64,000 bases of DNA from Desulfosporosinus youngiae DSM 17734 (GTDB lineage: Bacteria; Bacillota; Desulfitobacteriia; Desulfitobacteriales; Desulfitobacteriaceae), in assembly GCF_000244895.1 (NCBI RefSeq), contig NZ_CM001441.1, positions 248,001 through 312,000 on the forward strand, given 5' to 3'. A program made the position numbers and the translations under genes. Positions 20,797 to 31,978 of the stretch are shown here, one piece after another. The notes under the pieces were generated by a model, which saw only the letters and a list, made by a program, of their open reading frames with translations, did not search any database and was not told where the DNA came from. Numbering within the stretch: the first letter of the stretch is position 1; each line of letters opens with the position of its first letter.

Positions 20797-21162
20797 ATGA
20801 TCCAAGTACAAACTAGGCTTAGAGTTGGTGACAATTCAGGCGCTAAAGAGTTGATGTGTATTCGCGTCATGGGCGGTTCAATGCGTCGATATGCAACAAT
20901 TGGAGATATTATTATTGCTTCTGTTAAACAAGCAACGCCAGGGGGCGTTGTTAAAAAGGGAGACGTCGTGAAGGCTGTAGTTGTGCGGACCAAGAAAGAA
21001 ATTCGCCGGTCTGACGGATCCTATATACGGTTTAGCGAAAACGCAGCAGTCCTGATTAAAGACGACAAAAGTCCACGCGGTACTCGTATCTTCGGACCAG
21101 TTGCTCGCGAGCTGCGTGATAACTACATGAAAATTATTTCCTTAGCACCGGAAGTTATCTAA
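20797..21162 (+). CDS. rplN: Ribosomal protein L14
   Basis: L14 lies at the subunit interface (bridge B8) and binds the silencing factor RsfS. It has 121 residues, [20 protein letters not shown], with the signature segment [20 protein letters not shown] and the end [21 protein letters not shown] follows GAAGGGGGTCAATGGA. It opens the spc-type portion of the cluster. Confidence 0.97.
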   Translation: MIQVQTRLRVGDNSGAKELMCIRVMGGSMRRYATIGDIIIASVKQATPGGVVKKGDVVKAVVVRTKKEIRRSDGSYIRFSENAAVLIKDDKSPRGTRIFGPVARELRDNYMKIISLAPEVI

Positions 21163-21189
21163 GACCCATGATGGGTGGAGGTGAAGAAA

Positions 21190-21543
21190 GTGGCTGCTAC
21201 TAAGCATAAGGTACAACCTAATAAGATACACGTAAAAAAAGGCGACTACGTCATGGTCATCAGCGGCAAAGATGCTGGTAAAAAGGGCAAAGTCATCGAT
21301 GTGATTCGTAAGAAGGGCCGTGTTGTGGTTGAGAAGGCCAACATGATAAAGCGTCATACGAAACCTTCTCAAAGCATGCCTCAAGGCGGCATTGTTCAAA
21401 AAGAGGCCCCAATGGCCAGCTCGAATGTAATGTTATATTGCCAAGAGTGTAAATCCGTGACTCGTGTCAGTTTTAAGGTAACGGAAGATGGTAAGTTCCG
21501 CGTTTGTAAAAAGTGCGGTGTAAATCTACCGGATAAACACTAA
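21190..21543 (+). CDS. rplX: Ribosomal protein L24
   Basis: L24 is an early 50S assembly initiator with a KOW domain. GTG 21190, 8 bases after GGAGGTG, gives 117 residues ([20 protein letters not shown]); an in-frame GTG at 21175 lies at the ribosome binding site. KOW motif: [20 protein letters not shown]. The C-terminus has a zinc-ribbon-like pair of CxxC motifs, [11 protein letters not shown] and VCKKCGVNL, which many bacterial L24 proteins keep. Confidence 0.95.
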   Translation: MAATKHKVQPNKIHVKKGDYVMVISGKDAGKKGKVIDVIRKKGRVVVEKANMIKRHTKPSQSMPQGGIVQKEAPMASSNVMLYCQECKSVTRVSFKVTEDGKFRVCKKCGVNLPDKH

Positions 21544-21563
21544 TCGCGAAAGGAGGGACCTTA

Positions 21564-22103
21564 GTGGCTCGTCTGCATGATAGATATCTAAACGAAATCG
21601 CTCCTGCCTTACAGCAGAAGTTTGCTTATAAAAACGTAATGCAAATTCCAAAGGTTGATAAAATTGTTATCAACATGGGCATCGGCGAAGCGGTACAAAA
21701 TTCTAAAGCGATTGATTCCGCTGTCGGAGATCTTATGAAAATCTCCGGTCAAAAGCCGATTGTCACGCGAGCTAAAAAATCCATTGCGGCTTTCAAGCTT
21801 CGCGCAGGAATGCCTATTGGATGCAAAGTAACTTTACGTGGTCAACGTATGTATGAATTTATGGATCGTCTCTTAAACGTGGCGCTGCCTCGTGTTCGTG
21901 ACTTCCGCGGTATTTCAGCAAAGGCGTTTGACGGACGTGGAAATTACACGTTGGGAATCAAGGAGCAACTGATCTTCCCTGAAATTGAGTACGATAAGAT
22001 CGACAAGCTCCGCGGAATGGATGTAGTCTTTGTAACAACGGCAAAATCCGACGAAGAAGCACGAGAGTTGCTTCGTGGCTTCGGAATGCCGTACCGTGAT
22101 TAG
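21564..22103 (+). CDS. rplE: Ribosomal protein L5
   Basis: L5 binds 5S rRNA and the P-site tRNA elbow. GTG 21564 behind AAAGGAGGGACCTTA gives 179 residues ([20 protein letters not shown]). Core motifs are [40 protein letters not shown] and [20 protein letters not shown]. It is normal in length and followed 20 bases later by rpsN. Confidence 0.97.
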   Translation: MARLHDRYLNEIAPALQQKFAYKNVMQIPKVDKIVINMGIGEAVQNSKAIDSAVGDLMKISGQKPIVTRAKKSIAAFKLRAGMPIGCKVTLRGQRMYEFMDRLLNVALPRVRDFRGISAKAFDGRGNYTLGIKEQLIFPEIEYDKIDKLRGMDVVFVTTAKSDEEARELLRGFGMPYRD

Positions 22104-22123
22104 AGAAAAGGAGGTCCAAGAAC

Positions 22124-22309
22124 GTGGCTAAGACATCAATGATTGTCCGACAAAATCGCGGACAAAAATTCGCAGTGCGTTCGCATAACCGATGCAAGCT
22201 TTGTGGACGTCCCCATGCTTACATGCGGAAATTTGGAATATGCCGGATTTGCTTCCGGGAGTTGGCTCACAAAGGGGAACTTCCTGGAATCACGAAGGCC
22301 AGTTGGTAA
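22124..22309 (+). CDS. rpsN: Ribosomal protein S14, zinc-binding type
   Basis: S14 is a 30S head protein. GTG 22124 follows AAAGGAGGTCCAAGAAC and gives 61 residues, the short zinc-containing type (RpsZ in B. subtilis): [20 protein letters not shown] carries both CxxC pairs, and the protein ends ITKASW. No zinc-independent paralogue is seen in the window. Confidence 0.97.
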   Translation: MAKTSMIVRQNRGQKFAVRSHNRCKLCGRPHAYMRKFGICRICFRELAHKGELPGITKASW

Positions 22310-22337
22310 AACATTGTAAGGAAGGGGGACGACTGAA

Positions 22338-22736
22338 GTGTCAATGTCAGATCCGATAGCAGATTTTTTAACTCGTATCCGCAACGCCGGAATGGTTTAC
22401 CATGATAAAGTTGAGGTTCCGGCATCTCGTATCAAAAGAGAGCTTGCGGAACTTCTTAAAGCAGAAGGTTACATTAAGGATGTAGAATATATTGCCGACG
22501 ATAAACAAGGCGTAATTCGGATGTATTTGAAATACGGTCCAAACCGTGAGCGTGTTATTACCGGGCTAAAGCGGATAAGCCGTCCGGGACTACGTGTTTA
22601 CGCGAAGAAGGATGAAATTCCGAAGGTTCTTGGTGGATTAGGAATCGCAGTGATTTCAACATCTAAGGGGATAATGACGGATCGAAAAGCCCGAAAAGAG
22701 GGTCTTGGTGGAGAAGTAATCTCCTACATTTGGTAA
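22338..22736 (+). CDS. rpsH: Ribosomal protein S8
   Basis: S8 is a central 16S rRNA-binding protein; in E. coli it represses the spc operon. It has 132 residues, [20 protein letters not shown]. The start is GTG 22338, 8 bases from AAGGGGGA; ATG 22344 is also in frame but farther. The C-terminal signature [20 protein letters not shown] and ending GGEVISYIW are normal. Confidence 0.97.
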   Translation: MSMSDPIADFLTRIRNAGMVYHDKVEVPASRIKRELAELLKAEGYIKDVEYIADDKQGVIRMYLKYGPNRERVITGLKRISRPGLRVYAKKDEIPKVLGGLGIAVISTSKGIMTDRKARKEGLGGEVISYIW

Positions 22737-22756
22737 TTTCAACGGAGGTGCAGTGA

Positions 22757-23311
22757 ATGTCCAGAATTGGCAAGCGCCCCATTGGTATCCCCAGTGGTGT
22801 GGACTTCAAAATAGAGAATAATTTCGTTACTGTTAAGGGGCCGAAAGGAACCTTAACGAAACAATTGCATTCATTGATGAACATTACGGTAGATAATGCT
22901 CAAATTATCGTCACTCGGCCAAATGATGAACCACTGAGCCGCTCCTTACATGGCTTGACCCGTACACTGATTGCCAACATGGTGGAAGGTGTTACGAACG
23001 GATTTACCAAAGGACTGGATATGGTCGGGGTAGGCTACCGTGCCGCCAAACAAGGAAATAAGCTGGTTTTAACTGTGGGTAAGTCCCATCCTGTTGAACT
23101 TATCCCTTTTGACGGAGTTGAATTTGATGTTCCGGCACCAAACAAGATTTTAATTAAAGGGATGGATAAGGAACTTGTTGGAGACTTTGCAGCTGTTGTT
23201 CGGTCAGAGCGTCTGCCTGAACCTTATAAAGGCAAAGGAATCAAATACGAAGGAGAAGTCATCCGTCGTAAAGTAGGTAAGACCGGTGGTAAAAAAGGCG
23301 GCAAGAAGTAA
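22757..23311 (+). CDS. rplF: Ribosomal protein L6
   Basis: L6 lies near the factor-binding site of the 50S subunit. It has 184 residues, [20 protein letters not shown], with the two-domain pattern [20 protein letters not shown] and the C-terminal [20 protein letters not shown]. It ends in a lysine/glycine-rich tail. ATG follows AACGGAGGTGCAGTGA. Confidence 0.97.
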   Translation: MSRIGKRPIGIPSGVDFKIENNFVTVKGPKGTLTKQLHSLMNITVDNAQIIVTRPNDEPLSRSLHGLTRTLIANMVEGVTNGFTKGLDMVGVGYRAAKQGNKLVLTVGKSHPVELIPFDGVEFDVPAPNKILIKGMDKELVGDFAAVVRSERLPEPYKGKGIKYEGEVIRRKVGKTGGKKGGKK

Positions 23312-23367
23312 TACAAAATTAGGCAAGGGCAAAATCTCTTGCCATTAATGAAAGGAGTGTGTTCCCT

Positions 23368-23736
23368 TTGATTAAGCGCATTGATCGAAAAGCTATTCGC
23401 ACGAATAAGCATAAGAGTATCCGCAAGAGAGTTGTTGGAGTTGCGGAGCGCCCTCGCTTAGCAGTGTTTCGAAGCTTAAATCATATTTACGCTCAAGTCA
23501 TCAATGATGAACTTGGCGTAACACTTGTAGCTGCTTCTTCTCTTGATCCAGAGTTCAAAGCCGCAGAACTGTCAGGCGGAAACACCGCTGGCGCTCAAAA
23601 AGTAGGCGAACTGGTTGCGAAGAAAGCCCTCGAAAAAGGAATTACGCAAGTAGTATTCGATCGTGGGGGAAATGTCTATCACGGCCGAATCTCAGCATTG
23701 GCAGAGTCAGCGCGTGAAGCTGGACTCAGCTTCTAA
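23368..23736 (+). CDS. rplR: Ribosomal protein L18
   Basis: L18 joins 5S rRNA to the large subunit. TTG 23368, about 10 bases from AAAGGAG, gives 122 residues ([20 protein letters not shown]), the family length. A GTG at 23359 is in frame but abuts the ribosome binding site. Signatures: [20 protein letters not shown] and [21 protein letters not shown] 56-base spacer with a weak repeat (GGCAAG...CTTGCC around 23322-23343) separates it from rplF. Confidence 0.96.
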   Translation: MIKRIDRKAIRTNKHKSIRKRVVGVAERPRLAVFRSLNHIYAQVINDELGVTLVAASSLDPEFKAAELSGGNTAGAQKVGELVAKKALEKGITQVVFDRGGNVYHGRISALAESAREAGLSF

Positions 23737-23762
23737 ACTCGGGTAAAGGAGGAAATTTCAAA

Positions 23763-24263
23763 TTGGCGAAGTACGAAGCTACTAAATCGGACATGATTGA
23801 AAAAGTTGTTCATATTGCCCGTGTGGCCAAGGTTGTAAAAGGTGGACGCCGCTTTAGCTTTAGCGCGCTCGTTGTGGTCGGTGACGGCAACGGTCGTGTT
23901 GGCGCTGGCCTTGGAAAAGCTGGAGAAGTGCCTGAGGCAATTCGTAAAGGCATCGAAGATGCCAAGAAGAACCTTGTAAGTGTTCCTATGCACGGAACCA
24001 CAATTACTCATCCCATTATCGGAATCTTTGGCGCAGGTCAAGTATTGTTAAAGCCAGCCTCTAAAGGGACTGGGGTTATTGCCGGCGGCGCAGTACGTGC
24101 GGTTCTCGAAGTGGCAGGAGTCCATGATATTCTAACGAAGTCATTAGGCTCGGCAAACGCGCATAATATGGTTAATGCAACGATGGCTGCCTTAAAATCT
24201 CTCAAGCGTCCGGAAGAGATTGCCAAACTCCGAGGCAAGACAGTAGCAGAAGTTCTAGGTTAA
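23763..24263 (+). CDS. rpsE: Ribosomal protein S5
   Basis: S5 is involved in decoding accuracy and mRNA unwinding. TTG 23763 behind AAAGGAGGAAATTTCAAA gives 166 residues, starting [20 protein letters not shown]. The spectinomycin loop region reads [20 protein letters not shown] (wild-type form), followed by [20 protein letters not shown] and the C-terminal [20 protein letters not shown]. Confidence 0.97.
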   Translation: MAKYEATKSDMIEKVVHIARVAKVVKGGRRFSFSALVVVGDGNGRVGAGLGKAGEVPEAIRKGIEDAKKNLVSVPMHGTTITHPIIGIFGAGQVLLKPASKGTGVIAGGAVRAVLEVAGVHDILTKSLGSANAHNMVNATMAALKSLKRPEEIAKLRGKTVAEVLG

Positions 24264-24275
24264 GGAGGGTCGGTC

Positions 24276-24458
24276 ATGAAAATTAAAGTGACACTGACAA
24301 AGAGCCCGATCGGATATTCAAAATCCCAGCACAAAGTGTTACAAGCACTTGGCTTAGGAAAAGTTGGATCAAGTGCAATTCATGAAGACAGTCCTGGAAT
24401 TCTGGGAATGGTTCATAAATGCATGCACTTGGTTACAGTAGAAACACTATCTCAATAG
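24276..24458 (+). CDS. rpmD: Ribosomal protein L30
   Basis: This small 50S protein has 60 residues: [20 protein letters not shown], then [20 protein letters not shown] and [19 protein letters not shown] 24276 follows TTAAGGAGGGTCGGTC, 12 bases after rpsE. Its place between rpsE and rplO is standard. Confidence 0.96.
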   Translation: MKIKVTLTKSPIGYSKSQHKVLQALGLGKVGSSAIHEDSPGILGMVHKCMHLVTVETLSQ

Positions 24459-24476
24459 AAGGAGGTGTGGGCGAGC

Positions 24477-24917
24477 ATGAAACTGCATGAACTAAAGCCT
24501 GCTGAAGGATCAACACATGCACCTAAGCGATTGGGTCGCGGCATTGGTTCCGGACATGGAAAAACTTCCGGTAAGGGACACAAAGGTCAAAATTCGCGAG
24601 CTGGTGGTGGAGTACGTCCTGGCTTTGAAGGCGGGCAAAATCCACTGTTTCGCAGAACGCCAAAACGCGGTTTTAATAATATTTCCAGAAAAGAAATCGT
24701 GGCCATAAATGTTCGGGACCTCGAACGTTTTGAGGATGGGGCTGAAGTCACCATTGAAAGCCTATTCGAAATCGGTTTAATTAAAGCTGTTAAAGATGGC
24801 GTTAAGATTCTAGCAACAGGGGACTTGACCAAAGCACTGACCGTCAAAATTGACAAAGTCAGCCCAGCAGCGGCAAAGAAGATAGTTGCAGCGGGTGGAA
24901 AAGTAGAGGTGGAATAG
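24477..24917 (+). CDS. rplO: Ribosomal protein L15
   Basis: L15 is a late-assembling 50S protein. ATG 24477 behind AAGGAGGTGTGGGCGAGC gives 146 residues ([20 protein letters not shown]); an in-frame GTG at 24465 falls within the ribosome binding site. The glycine-rich N-terminal extension includes [20 protein letters not shown] and [16 protein letters not shown]. secY begins one base after the stop. Confidence 0.97.
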   Translation: MKLHELKPAEGSTHAPKRLGRGIGSGHGKTSGKGHKGQNSRAGGGVRPGFEGGQNPLFRRTPKRGFNNISRKEIVAINVRDLERFEDGAEVTIESLFEIGLIKAVKDGVKILATGDLTKALTVKIDKVSPAAAKKIVAAGGKVEVE

Positions 24918-24918
24918 G

Positions 24919-26863
<1,945 letters not shown>

Positions 26864-26868
26864 TCAGC

Positions 26869-27615
26869 ATGATTGTGCTGAAAAATGCGAGCCAGTTAGT
26901 TCGGATGCGTAATGCGGGGCGAATCGTGGCAGAAACGCTTGCTCTTCTTCGTGAACACGCTAAGCCCGGTGTTACGACCCTTGAACTCGACCGCATAGCT
27001 GAAAAATATATTCGTGCACAGGGTGCCATACCGGCGTTTAAAGGATATAATGGATTCCCTGCAACGTTGTGTACCTCTGTAAATGAACAAGTAGTTCATG
27101 GGATACCCGGTTTAAGGAGTCTAGAATCTGGGGATATTATCAGTATAGACTGCGGAGCGCTCAAAGAAGGATATTTTGGAGATGCCGCTGTAACTTTACC
27201 GATTGGAGAAGTCAGTGAAGATGTCCAGAAGCTTCTAAGAGTGACTGAAGAATCCCTTATGCTGGGTATAGCACAAGCGAAAGTAGGCAATCGCCTTTAT
27301 GACGTCTCAAACGCGGTTCAGACGCACGTTGAAGCAAATGGGTTTTCAGTAGTGCGCGATTATGTTGGGCACGGGATTGGAAAAGCCATGCATGAGGATC
27401 CCCAGATCCCTAATTTTGGCAAACCCGGCCGGGGGCCACGACTCGAGATTGGTATGGCCTTGGCTATTGAGCCCATGGTGAACATGGGTACGTATGAAGT
27501 GAAGACGCTAAAGGATCGCTGGACAGTGGTTACGAAAGATAACCGGCCATCGGCCCATTTCGAACACACGGTTGCAATTACGGAAAATGGCCTAGAGATT
27601 CTAACTCGATGTTAG
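26869..27615 (+). CDS. map: Methionine aminopeptidase, type I
   Basis: Removes the initiator methionine from nascent proteins. The protein has 248 residues with a di-metal pita-bread fold. Metal ligands are visible in order: Asp in SIDCGALKEGYFGDAAVTL, His in YVGHGIGKAMHEDP, Glu in AIEPMVNMG, and the last Glu in FEHTVAITENG. ATG 26869 starts 5 bases after adk. No clear ribosome binding site precedes it (GGGCTAATCAGC), so translation is probably coupled to adk. The KOW-domain gene often found between map and infA is absent. Confidence 0.96.
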   Translation: MIVLKNASQLVRMRNAGRIVAETLALLREHAKPGVTTLELDRIAEKYIRAQGAIPAFKGYNGFPATLCTSVNEQVVHGIPGLRSLESGDIISIDCGALKEGYFGDAAVTLPIGEVSEDVQKLLRVTEESLMLGIAQAKVGNRLYDVSNAVQTHVEANGFSVVRDYVGHGIGKAMHEDPQIPNFGKPGRGPRLEIGMALAIEPMVNMGTYEVKTLKDRWTVVTKDNRPSAHFEHTVAITENGLEILTRC

Positions 27616-27654
27616 GTGCAAGGCGTATGGAATGCCGAGGAGGGGGGAATTAGC

Positions 27655-27873
27655 ATGTCAAAAGAAGACGTTATTGAAGTAGAAGGTAAAGTCCTGGAGC
27701 CGTTGCCGAATGCCATGTTCCAAGTTGAATTAGCAAATGGACACAAGGTTTTGGCGCACGTCTCTGGAAAGATACGCATGAATTTCATTAGGATTCTTCC
27801 GGGAGATCGGGTCACAGTGGAGCTTTCTCCTTATGACCTTTCCCGAGGACGAATCACATACAGGTTCAAGTAA
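27655..27873 (+). CDS. infA: Translation initiation factor IF-1
   Basis: Single OB-fold factor that occupies the A site during initiation. ATG 27655 behind GAGGAGGGGGGAATTAGC gives 72 residues, the standard length ([20 protein letters not shown]), with [20 protein letters not shown] and the end GRITYRFK. An upstream in-frame start at 27616 lies before the ribosome binding site and is rejected. rpmJ follows 21 bases later. Confidence 0.97.
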   Translation: MSKEDVIEVEGKVLEPLPNAMFQVELANGHKVLAHVSGKIRMNFIRILPGDRVTVELSPYDLSRGRITYRFK

Positions 27874-27894
27874 TGACCAAAGGGAGGGATTACA

Positions 27895-28008
27895 GTGAAA
27901 GTAAAGCCTTCTGTTAAAAAGATCTGTGAAAAATGTAAAATTATTCGTCGCCATGGTAAAGTCATGATCATTTGTGAAAATCCGAAACACAAGCAAAGAC
28001 AAGGCTAG
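27895..28008 (+). CDS. rpmJ: Ribosomal protein L36, zinc-binding type
   Basis: Very small 50S protein of 37 residues starting at GTG 27895 behind AAAGGGAGGGATTACA. The translation reads [20 protein letters not shown], then [17 protein letters not shown] and TAG. Cysteines of CEKC, a third Cys in IICEN and the following His form the zinc site of the C+ type. The position between infA and rpsM is the standard one. Confidence 0.97.
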   Translation: MKVKPSVKKICEKCKIIRRHGKVMIICENPKHKQRQG

Positions 28009-28015
28009 TCAAGTT

Positions 28016-28060
28016 TCGGTTGCGCGGCTGATTGGAGTAACTCTCCAATGCACCGATTTT
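28016..28060 (+). terminator. Attenuator-like hairpin before rpsM
   Basis: Nested pairing: outer TCGGT-T-GC (28016-28023) with GCACCGA (28050-28056), inner ATTGGAG (28031-28037) with CTCCAAT (28043-28049), followed directly by TTTTATATT. It has the form of an intrinsic terminator inside the operon, 40 bases before the rpsM ribosome binding site, so partial termination or r-protein-dependent attenuation of the alpha segment is plausible. Confidence 0.5.
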
Positions 28061-28103
28061 ATATTGTTTCCAGAACTGAAATAGTTGGAGGTGTAAATTT
28101 TAG

Positions 28104-28475
28104 ATGGCACGTATCGCTGGAGTTGACTTACCGCGCGAGAAACGCTTAGAGATAGCTCTAACCTATATCTATGGGATAGGGCTGCCGACTTCACATAAGA
28201 TTCTCGCCAAAACGGGTGTAAGCCCAGATGTCCGAGTGCGTGACTTATCAGAAGATGAAGTCAGCAAGCTTCGGGAAGTTATTGATAAAGAGTATAAAAT
28301 TGAAGGCGACTTGCGTCGCGAAGTTTCCCTCAATATCAAGCGTCTTATGGAAATTGGTTCCTATCGTGGCCTGCGACATCGTCGTGGACTTCCAGTACGA
28401 GGTCAGCGCACGAAAACCAATGCCCGAACCCGTAAAGGGCCGGCTAAGACTGTTGGAGCAAAACGTAAAAAGTAA
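28104..28475 (+). CDS. rpsM: Ribosomal protein S13
   Basis: 30S head protein forming bridges to L5 and contacting the P-site tRNA. It has 123 residues, [20 protein letters not shown], with the [19 protein letters not shown] helix-hairpin-helix and the C-terminal [20 protein letters not shown] tail. ATG follows GTTGGAGGTGTAAATTTTAG. First gene of the alpha segment rpsM-rpsK-rpsD-rpoA-rplQ. Confidence 0.97.
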   Translation: MARIAGVDLPREKRLEIALTYIYGIGLPTSHKILAKTGVSPDVRVRDLSEDEVSKLREVIDKEYKIEGDLRREVSLNIKRLMEIGSYRGLRHRRGLPVRGQRTKTNARTRKGPAKTVGAKRKK

Positions 28476-28493
28476 TAAGGGGGGATAACCGAG

Positions 28494-28883
28494 ATGGCAC
28501 GTAAAGTTGTCCGGACAAAACGCCGGGAACGTAAGAATATTGAAAGTGGAATTGCCCACATTAAATCTACTTTCAACAATACCATGGTGACCATTACGGA
28601 TACCAGCGGGAACGCACTCTCCTGGTCTAGTGCAGGTTCGCTTGGCTTTAAAGGGTCTCGTAAAAGCACGCCTTTTGCAGCGCAGATGGCTGCAGAAACT
28701 TGTGCTAAAGTCGCTATGGAACATGGTTTAAAAGATGTTGAATGCTATGTAAAAGGACCTGGGGCTGGACGTGAAGCTGCTATTCGCGCCCTGCAAGCAG
28801 CAGGTTTAGAAGTTAATTTAATCAAAGACGTGACACCGATTCCACACAATGGCTGTCGGCCACCGAAACGCAGAAGGGTATAG
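28494..28883 (+). CDS. rpsK: Ribosomal protein S11
   Basis: 30S platform protein near the mRNA exit. It has 129 residues, [20 protein letters not shown], with [20 protein letters not shown], the conserved [20 protein letters not shown] and the C-terminal [21 protein letters not shown] follows AAGGGGGGATAACCGAG. rpsD begins 13 bases after its stop. Confidence 0.97.
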   Translation: MARKVVRTKRRERKNIESGIAHIKSTFNNTMVTITDTSGNALSWSSAGSLGFKGSRKSTPFAAQMAAETCAKVAMEHGLKDVECYVKGPGAGREAAIRALQAAGLEVNLIKDVTPIPHNGCRPPKRRRV

Positions 28884-28896
28884 GAGGTGTGTAATC

Positions 28897-29526
28897 ATGG
28901 CTAGATATACTGGACCAGTCTGTCGCTTATGTCGACGTGAAGGAATGAAATTATTCCTTAAAGGAGAACGTTGTTATACAGGTAAGTGTGCGATTGACCG
29001 TCGTGCTTACGCTCCTGGACAACACGGTCAAGCCCGAGCTAAGAAGCCTACGGATTTTGGTCTTCAGTTGCGTGAAAAACAAAAAGCACGCCGCTTATAC
29101 GGTGTCATGGAAAAACAATTCCGTAGTTATTTTGACGAAGCTGCTCGCCGCAAAGGGGTTACTGGTGAGAACCTGCTATCTCTTTTAGAGCGCAGATTGG
29201 ATAATGTCGTTTTCCAATTAGGTTTTGCCTCATCGCGCCCAGAAGCCCGTCAACTTGTTAGTCACGGACATTTCGCCGTTAATGGTAAAAAAGTAAATAT
29301 TCCATCCTACTCGGTTCGTACTGGTGAAGTTATTGCTGTTAAAGAAGGCAGTAAGAGTTCACCACGTATCAAACAACTCCTCGAAAACCTGGGTTCGCGT
29401 TCAGTTCCCAGTTGGTTGAGCTTGGATGCCAATGCTGCTGCTGGAACTGTTGTCGCACTACCTACTCGTGAAGATATTCAACTGCCCATCCAAGAACACC
29501 TCATCGTGGAGAAATACTCCCGTTAA
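28897..29526 (+). CDS. rpsD: Ribosomal protein S4, zinc-binding type
   Basis: S4 is a primary assembly protein of the 30S body. ATG 28897 behind TAGGAGGTGTGTAATC gives 209 residues ([20 protein letters not shown]). The N-terminal cysteines CRLC and CYTGKC are those of the metal-binding form found in Clostridia. The S4 RNA-binding domain is seen in [20 protein letters not shown] and [20 protein letters not shown]. An in-frame start at 28849 lies inside rpsK and is rejected. In B. subtilis S4 represses its own gene; here it sits in the operon. Confidence 0.97.
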   Translation: MARYTGPVCRLCRREGMKLFLKGERCYTGKCAIDRRAYAPGQHGQARAKKPTDFGLQLREKQKARRLYGVMEKQFRSYFDEAARRKGVTGENLLSLLERRLDNVVFQLGFASSRPEARQLVSHGHFAVNGKKVNIPSYSVRTGEVIAVKEGSKSSPRIKQLLENLGSRSVPSWLSLDANAAAGTVVALPTREDIQLPIQEHLIVEKYSR

Positions 29527-29595
29527 TGTTGACGTTCAACCCGTTTGGGTCGGATGGTTTGTATATCAAGTTCTCGAGAAAGAAGGTGCATTCCG

Positions 29596-30543
29596 ATGTT
29601 AGAAATCGAGAAGCCCAGAATCGAGTGTATCGAGCGTTCTGAAGATAACTCCTATGCAAAATTCATTGTTGAACCTCTTGAGCGAGGATATGGGATCACC
29701 TTAGGCAATTCATTGAGGCGAATTCTCCTGTCCTCACTCGAGGGATCAGCGGTAACATCAGTCAAAATCGAAGGAGTACTACATGAGTTCTCAACGATTC
29801 CGGGTGTTTTGGAAGACGTTACAGACATTATTCTCAATTTGAAGTCTCTGGCTCTTAAGGGCTATACGGATGAACCTAGAGTTATTCGTATTGAGGCACA
29901 GGGCGAAGGAGTCGTCACAGCTGGGGATATAATTACTGACCCAGATATTGAGATTTTGAACAGTGATTTGAAGATTGCTACATTAGACAAGGATGGCCGG
30001 CTGTTTATGGAAATGACAGTAGAACGTGGTCGTGGCTACGTACCTGCCGACAAAAATAAAAAGCCGGATCATGTCATCGGAGTTATCCCTATTGACTCCA
30101 TTTTTGCCCCAATTTACAAGGTCAACTACACGGTAGAGGATACCCGGGTTGGTCAAATCACAGACTATGACAAGTTAACCCTTGAAGCATGGTCTAATGG
30201 CAGTATCTCACCGGAAGAGGCTACCAGTTCGGCAGCCAAAATCTTAAGTGATCACCTGCGCCTTTTCATGGGACTCACTGATAAACTCAACAGTGTTGAG
30301 GTGTTAGTGGAAAAAGAAGAGGAAGCCAAAGATAAAATCCTCGAAATGACGATTGAGGAATTAGATCTGTCTGTTCGTTCTTACAACTGCCTGAAGCGGG
30401 CAGGGATTAACTCTGTCGAAGAGTTGACCCAAAAAACGGAAGAAGACATGATTAAAGTACGTAACCTTGGTCGCAAGTCTTTGGAAGAAGTGGAATTTAA
30501 ACTGAAAGACTTAGGTTTATCGTTCCGACCTGCTGAAGACTAA
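29596..30543 (+). CDS. rpoA: DNA-directed RNA polymerase alpha subunit
   Basis: Dimerising scaffold of RNA polymerase. ATG 29596, behind AGAAGGTGCATTCCG, gives 315 residues ([20 protein letters not shown]). N-terminal domain: [20 protein letters not shown] and [18 protein letters not shown] linker (about residues 230-250) precedes the C-terminal domain, which binds UP elements and activators and contains [20 protein letters not shown] and [20 protein letters not shown]. An upstream in-frame start at 29545 is not RpoA-like. Confidence 0.98.
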   Translation: MLEIEKPRIECIERSEDNSYAKFIVEPLERGYGITLGNSLRRILLSSLEGSAVTSVKIEGVLHEFSTIPGVLEDVTDIILNLKSLALKGYTDEPRVIRIEAQGEGVVTAGDIITDPDIEILNSDLKIATLDKDGRLFMEMTVERGRGYVPADKNKKPDHVIGVIPIDSIFAPIYKVNYTVEDTRVGQITDYDKLTLEAWSNGSISPEEATSSAAKILSDHLRLFMGLTDKLNSVEVLVEKEEEAKDKILEMTIEELDLSVRSYNCLKRAGINSVEELTQKTEEDMIKVRNLGRKSLEEVEFKLKDLGLSFRPAED

Positions 30544-30569
30544 TTCGGTGCAAAAGGAGGGGAATGTAA

Positions 30570-30908
30570 TTGGCTTACCGCAAGTTAGGAAAAAACTCTG
30601 GGCATCGCGGGGCAATGTTGCGTAACATTGTCACTTCCCTGTTAAAACATGAGCGTATTGAAACGACAGAAGCACGCGCTAAGGAACTAAGTGCTATTGC
30701 TGAAAAGATGATAACACTTGGCAAGCAAGGAGATCTGGCTGCACGTCGTTCAACAATGGCTTATCTCATGGATGAAGATGTTGTAAAGAAATTATTTGAT
30801 ACTATCGCGCCGAAATATGCTGACCGTCAAGGCGGCTATACTCGAATCATGAGACTCGGCTTACGTCGGGGAGATGCTGCCACAATGGTAATCATCGAGC
30901 TCGTATAA
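30570..30908 (+). CDS. rplQ: Ribosomal protein L17
   Basis: 50S protein near the tunnel exit. TTG 30570 behind AAAGGAGGGGAATGTAA gives 112 residues ([20 protein letters not shown]), with [20 protein letters not shown] and the C-terminal [20 protein letters not shown]. Last gene of the alpha segment, followed by a hairpin. The ECF transporter genes often found between rplQ and truA are not present. Confidence 0.97.
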   Translation: MAYRKLGKNSGHRGAMLRNIVTSLLKHERIETTEARAKELSAIAEKMITLGKQGDLAARRSTMAYLMDEDVVKKLFDTIAPKYADRQGGYTRIMRLGLRRGDAATMVIIELV

Positions 30909-30918
30909 TGCGGTACTT

Positions 30919-30960
30919 AAAGGCCGGGTTGCTTACCATTGATAAGCATACCTGGCCTTT
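30919..30960 (+). terminator. Long hairpin after rplQ
   Basis: AAAGGCC-GGGT-TGCTTA (30919-30935) pairs almost fully with TAAGCA-TACC-TGGCCTTT (30943-30960), with one bulge and one wobble. The stem ends in TTT, but no longer T run follows. It probably ends or weakens transcription of the ribosomal protein operon before truA. Confidence 0.65.
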
Positions 30961-30996
30961 GTGCTCTTAGTAAGCTGCGGAGGGGCAAAGCGTATT

Positions 30997-31776
30997 ATGC
31001 GAAATATTCGGCTAAAACTAGCCTATGATGGAACAAACTATCATGGGTTTCAACGACAGGTTGAATCTGTTGGCCCTACGATTCAGGGTACCTTGGAATC
31101 CGTATGGGCAAAGCTGGTTGACGAAGAGGTAACCCTAGCAATGGCAGGCCGGACGGATGCTGGTGTGCATGCCTTGGGCCAAATCGTCAATTTCATGACC
31201 TCGGCCAGAATTCCCGAAGATAAAATTCCTAAGGCATTTAACAGTTTGCTCCCAAGGGATATTCGCATCCATCAGGCAGAATGTGTGTCTGACGATTTTA
31301 ATGCCCGTTGGTCAGCAAAATGGAAACGGTATGATTACTTATTGGACAATAAGCCCATACCAGATCTATTTAAGCGTCTTTATGCGGCCCATGAGCCCAT
31401 TCCGTTAAATATTACGCTAATGCAGCAGGCAGCCCGGTTTTTAGAAGGACGGCATAACTTTAAAACGTTCGCTGCTTCTGGAGGAGATAGTAAAAGGTTT
31501 GAGCGCACTATATATAGATGCCAAGTTAGTGAGTTGGAAAATCAACTGATCAGAGTATCCTGCGTGGGGGACGGATTTTTGTATCATATGGTCCGTATTA
31601 TCGTTGGAACGCTTATGGATGTTGGTAAGGGTCGTATTCTTCCAGGAGAGATTCCTGAAATCATAGCTAGTCAAGAGCGGAAACGTGCTCGCGTGATTGC
31701 GCCTGCGCAGGGCTTAACACTTGTTCATGTGAATTACTCGGATGAAAGTCCATTTGAGGTTTTTAAAGATCTTTAG
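30997..31776 (+). CDS. truA: tRNA pseudouridine(38-40) synthase
   Basis: Modifies uridines 38-40 in the anticodon arm of many tRNAs. ATG 30997 gives 259 residues (MRNIRLKLAYDGTNYHGFQR), with GGAGGGG about 11 bases upstream. The catalytic aspartate is in AGRTDAGVHALGQIVNF. Other family segments are FNARWSAKWKRYDYLLDN and GDGFLYHMVRIIVGTLMDVG. A longer in-frame start near 30961 lacks a ribosome binding site. It is commonly found upstream of rplM-rpsI in Firmicutes. Confidence 0.96.
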   Translation: MRNIRLKLAYDGTNYHGFQRQVESVGPTIQGTLESVWAKLVDEEVTLAMAGRTDAGVHALGQIVNFMTSARIPEDKIPKAFNSLLPRDIRIHQAECVSDDFNARWSAKWKRYDYLLDNKPIPDLFKRLYAAHEPIPLNITLMQQAARFLEGRHNFKTFAASGGDSKRFERTIYRCQVSELENQLIRVSCVGDGFLYHMVRIIVGTLMDVGKGRILPGEIPEIIASQERKRARVIAPAQGLTLVHVNYSDESPFEVFKDL

Positions 31777-31828
31777 CAAATACAGCTGGCAACTACTCAC
31801 TGTCAAGAATTACAATTTAAAAAATAAC

Positions 31829-31857
31829 TTGACATCAAGGTAGTATTTAAATACAAT
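31829..31857 (+). promoter_or_regulatory. Sigma-A promoter for rplM-rpsI
   Basis: TTGACA (31829-31834), 17-base spacer, TACAAT (31852-31857). This strong vegetative promoter separates rplM-rpsI from truA and makes a leader of about 115 bases. Confidence 0.85.
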
Positions 31858-31863
31858 ATAAAC

Positions 31864-31975
31864 ATGAGTTTTTATGCCTTGGATGTGATTGAGCCCCATG
31901 CCCCTGGCATACCGCAAGCATGATTGAGCCCCATGCGAGTGAGAAAAAACAGTAATCTTCAAATTTGGAGGGAAA
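31864..31975 (+). ncRNA. Ribosomal protein L13 leader candidate with a direct repeat
   Basis: The leader contains TATGCC (31873-31878) pairing with GGCATA (31906-31911) and GCATG (31918-31922) pairing with CATGC (31932-31936). The 16-mer TGATTGAGCCCCATGC occurs twice, at 31886-31901 and 31921-31936. Firmicutes rplM commonly carries an L13 autoregulatory leader; this one fits by position and size, but I could not match it to the consensus base by base. Confidence 0.55.
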
Positions 31976-31978
31976 GTC

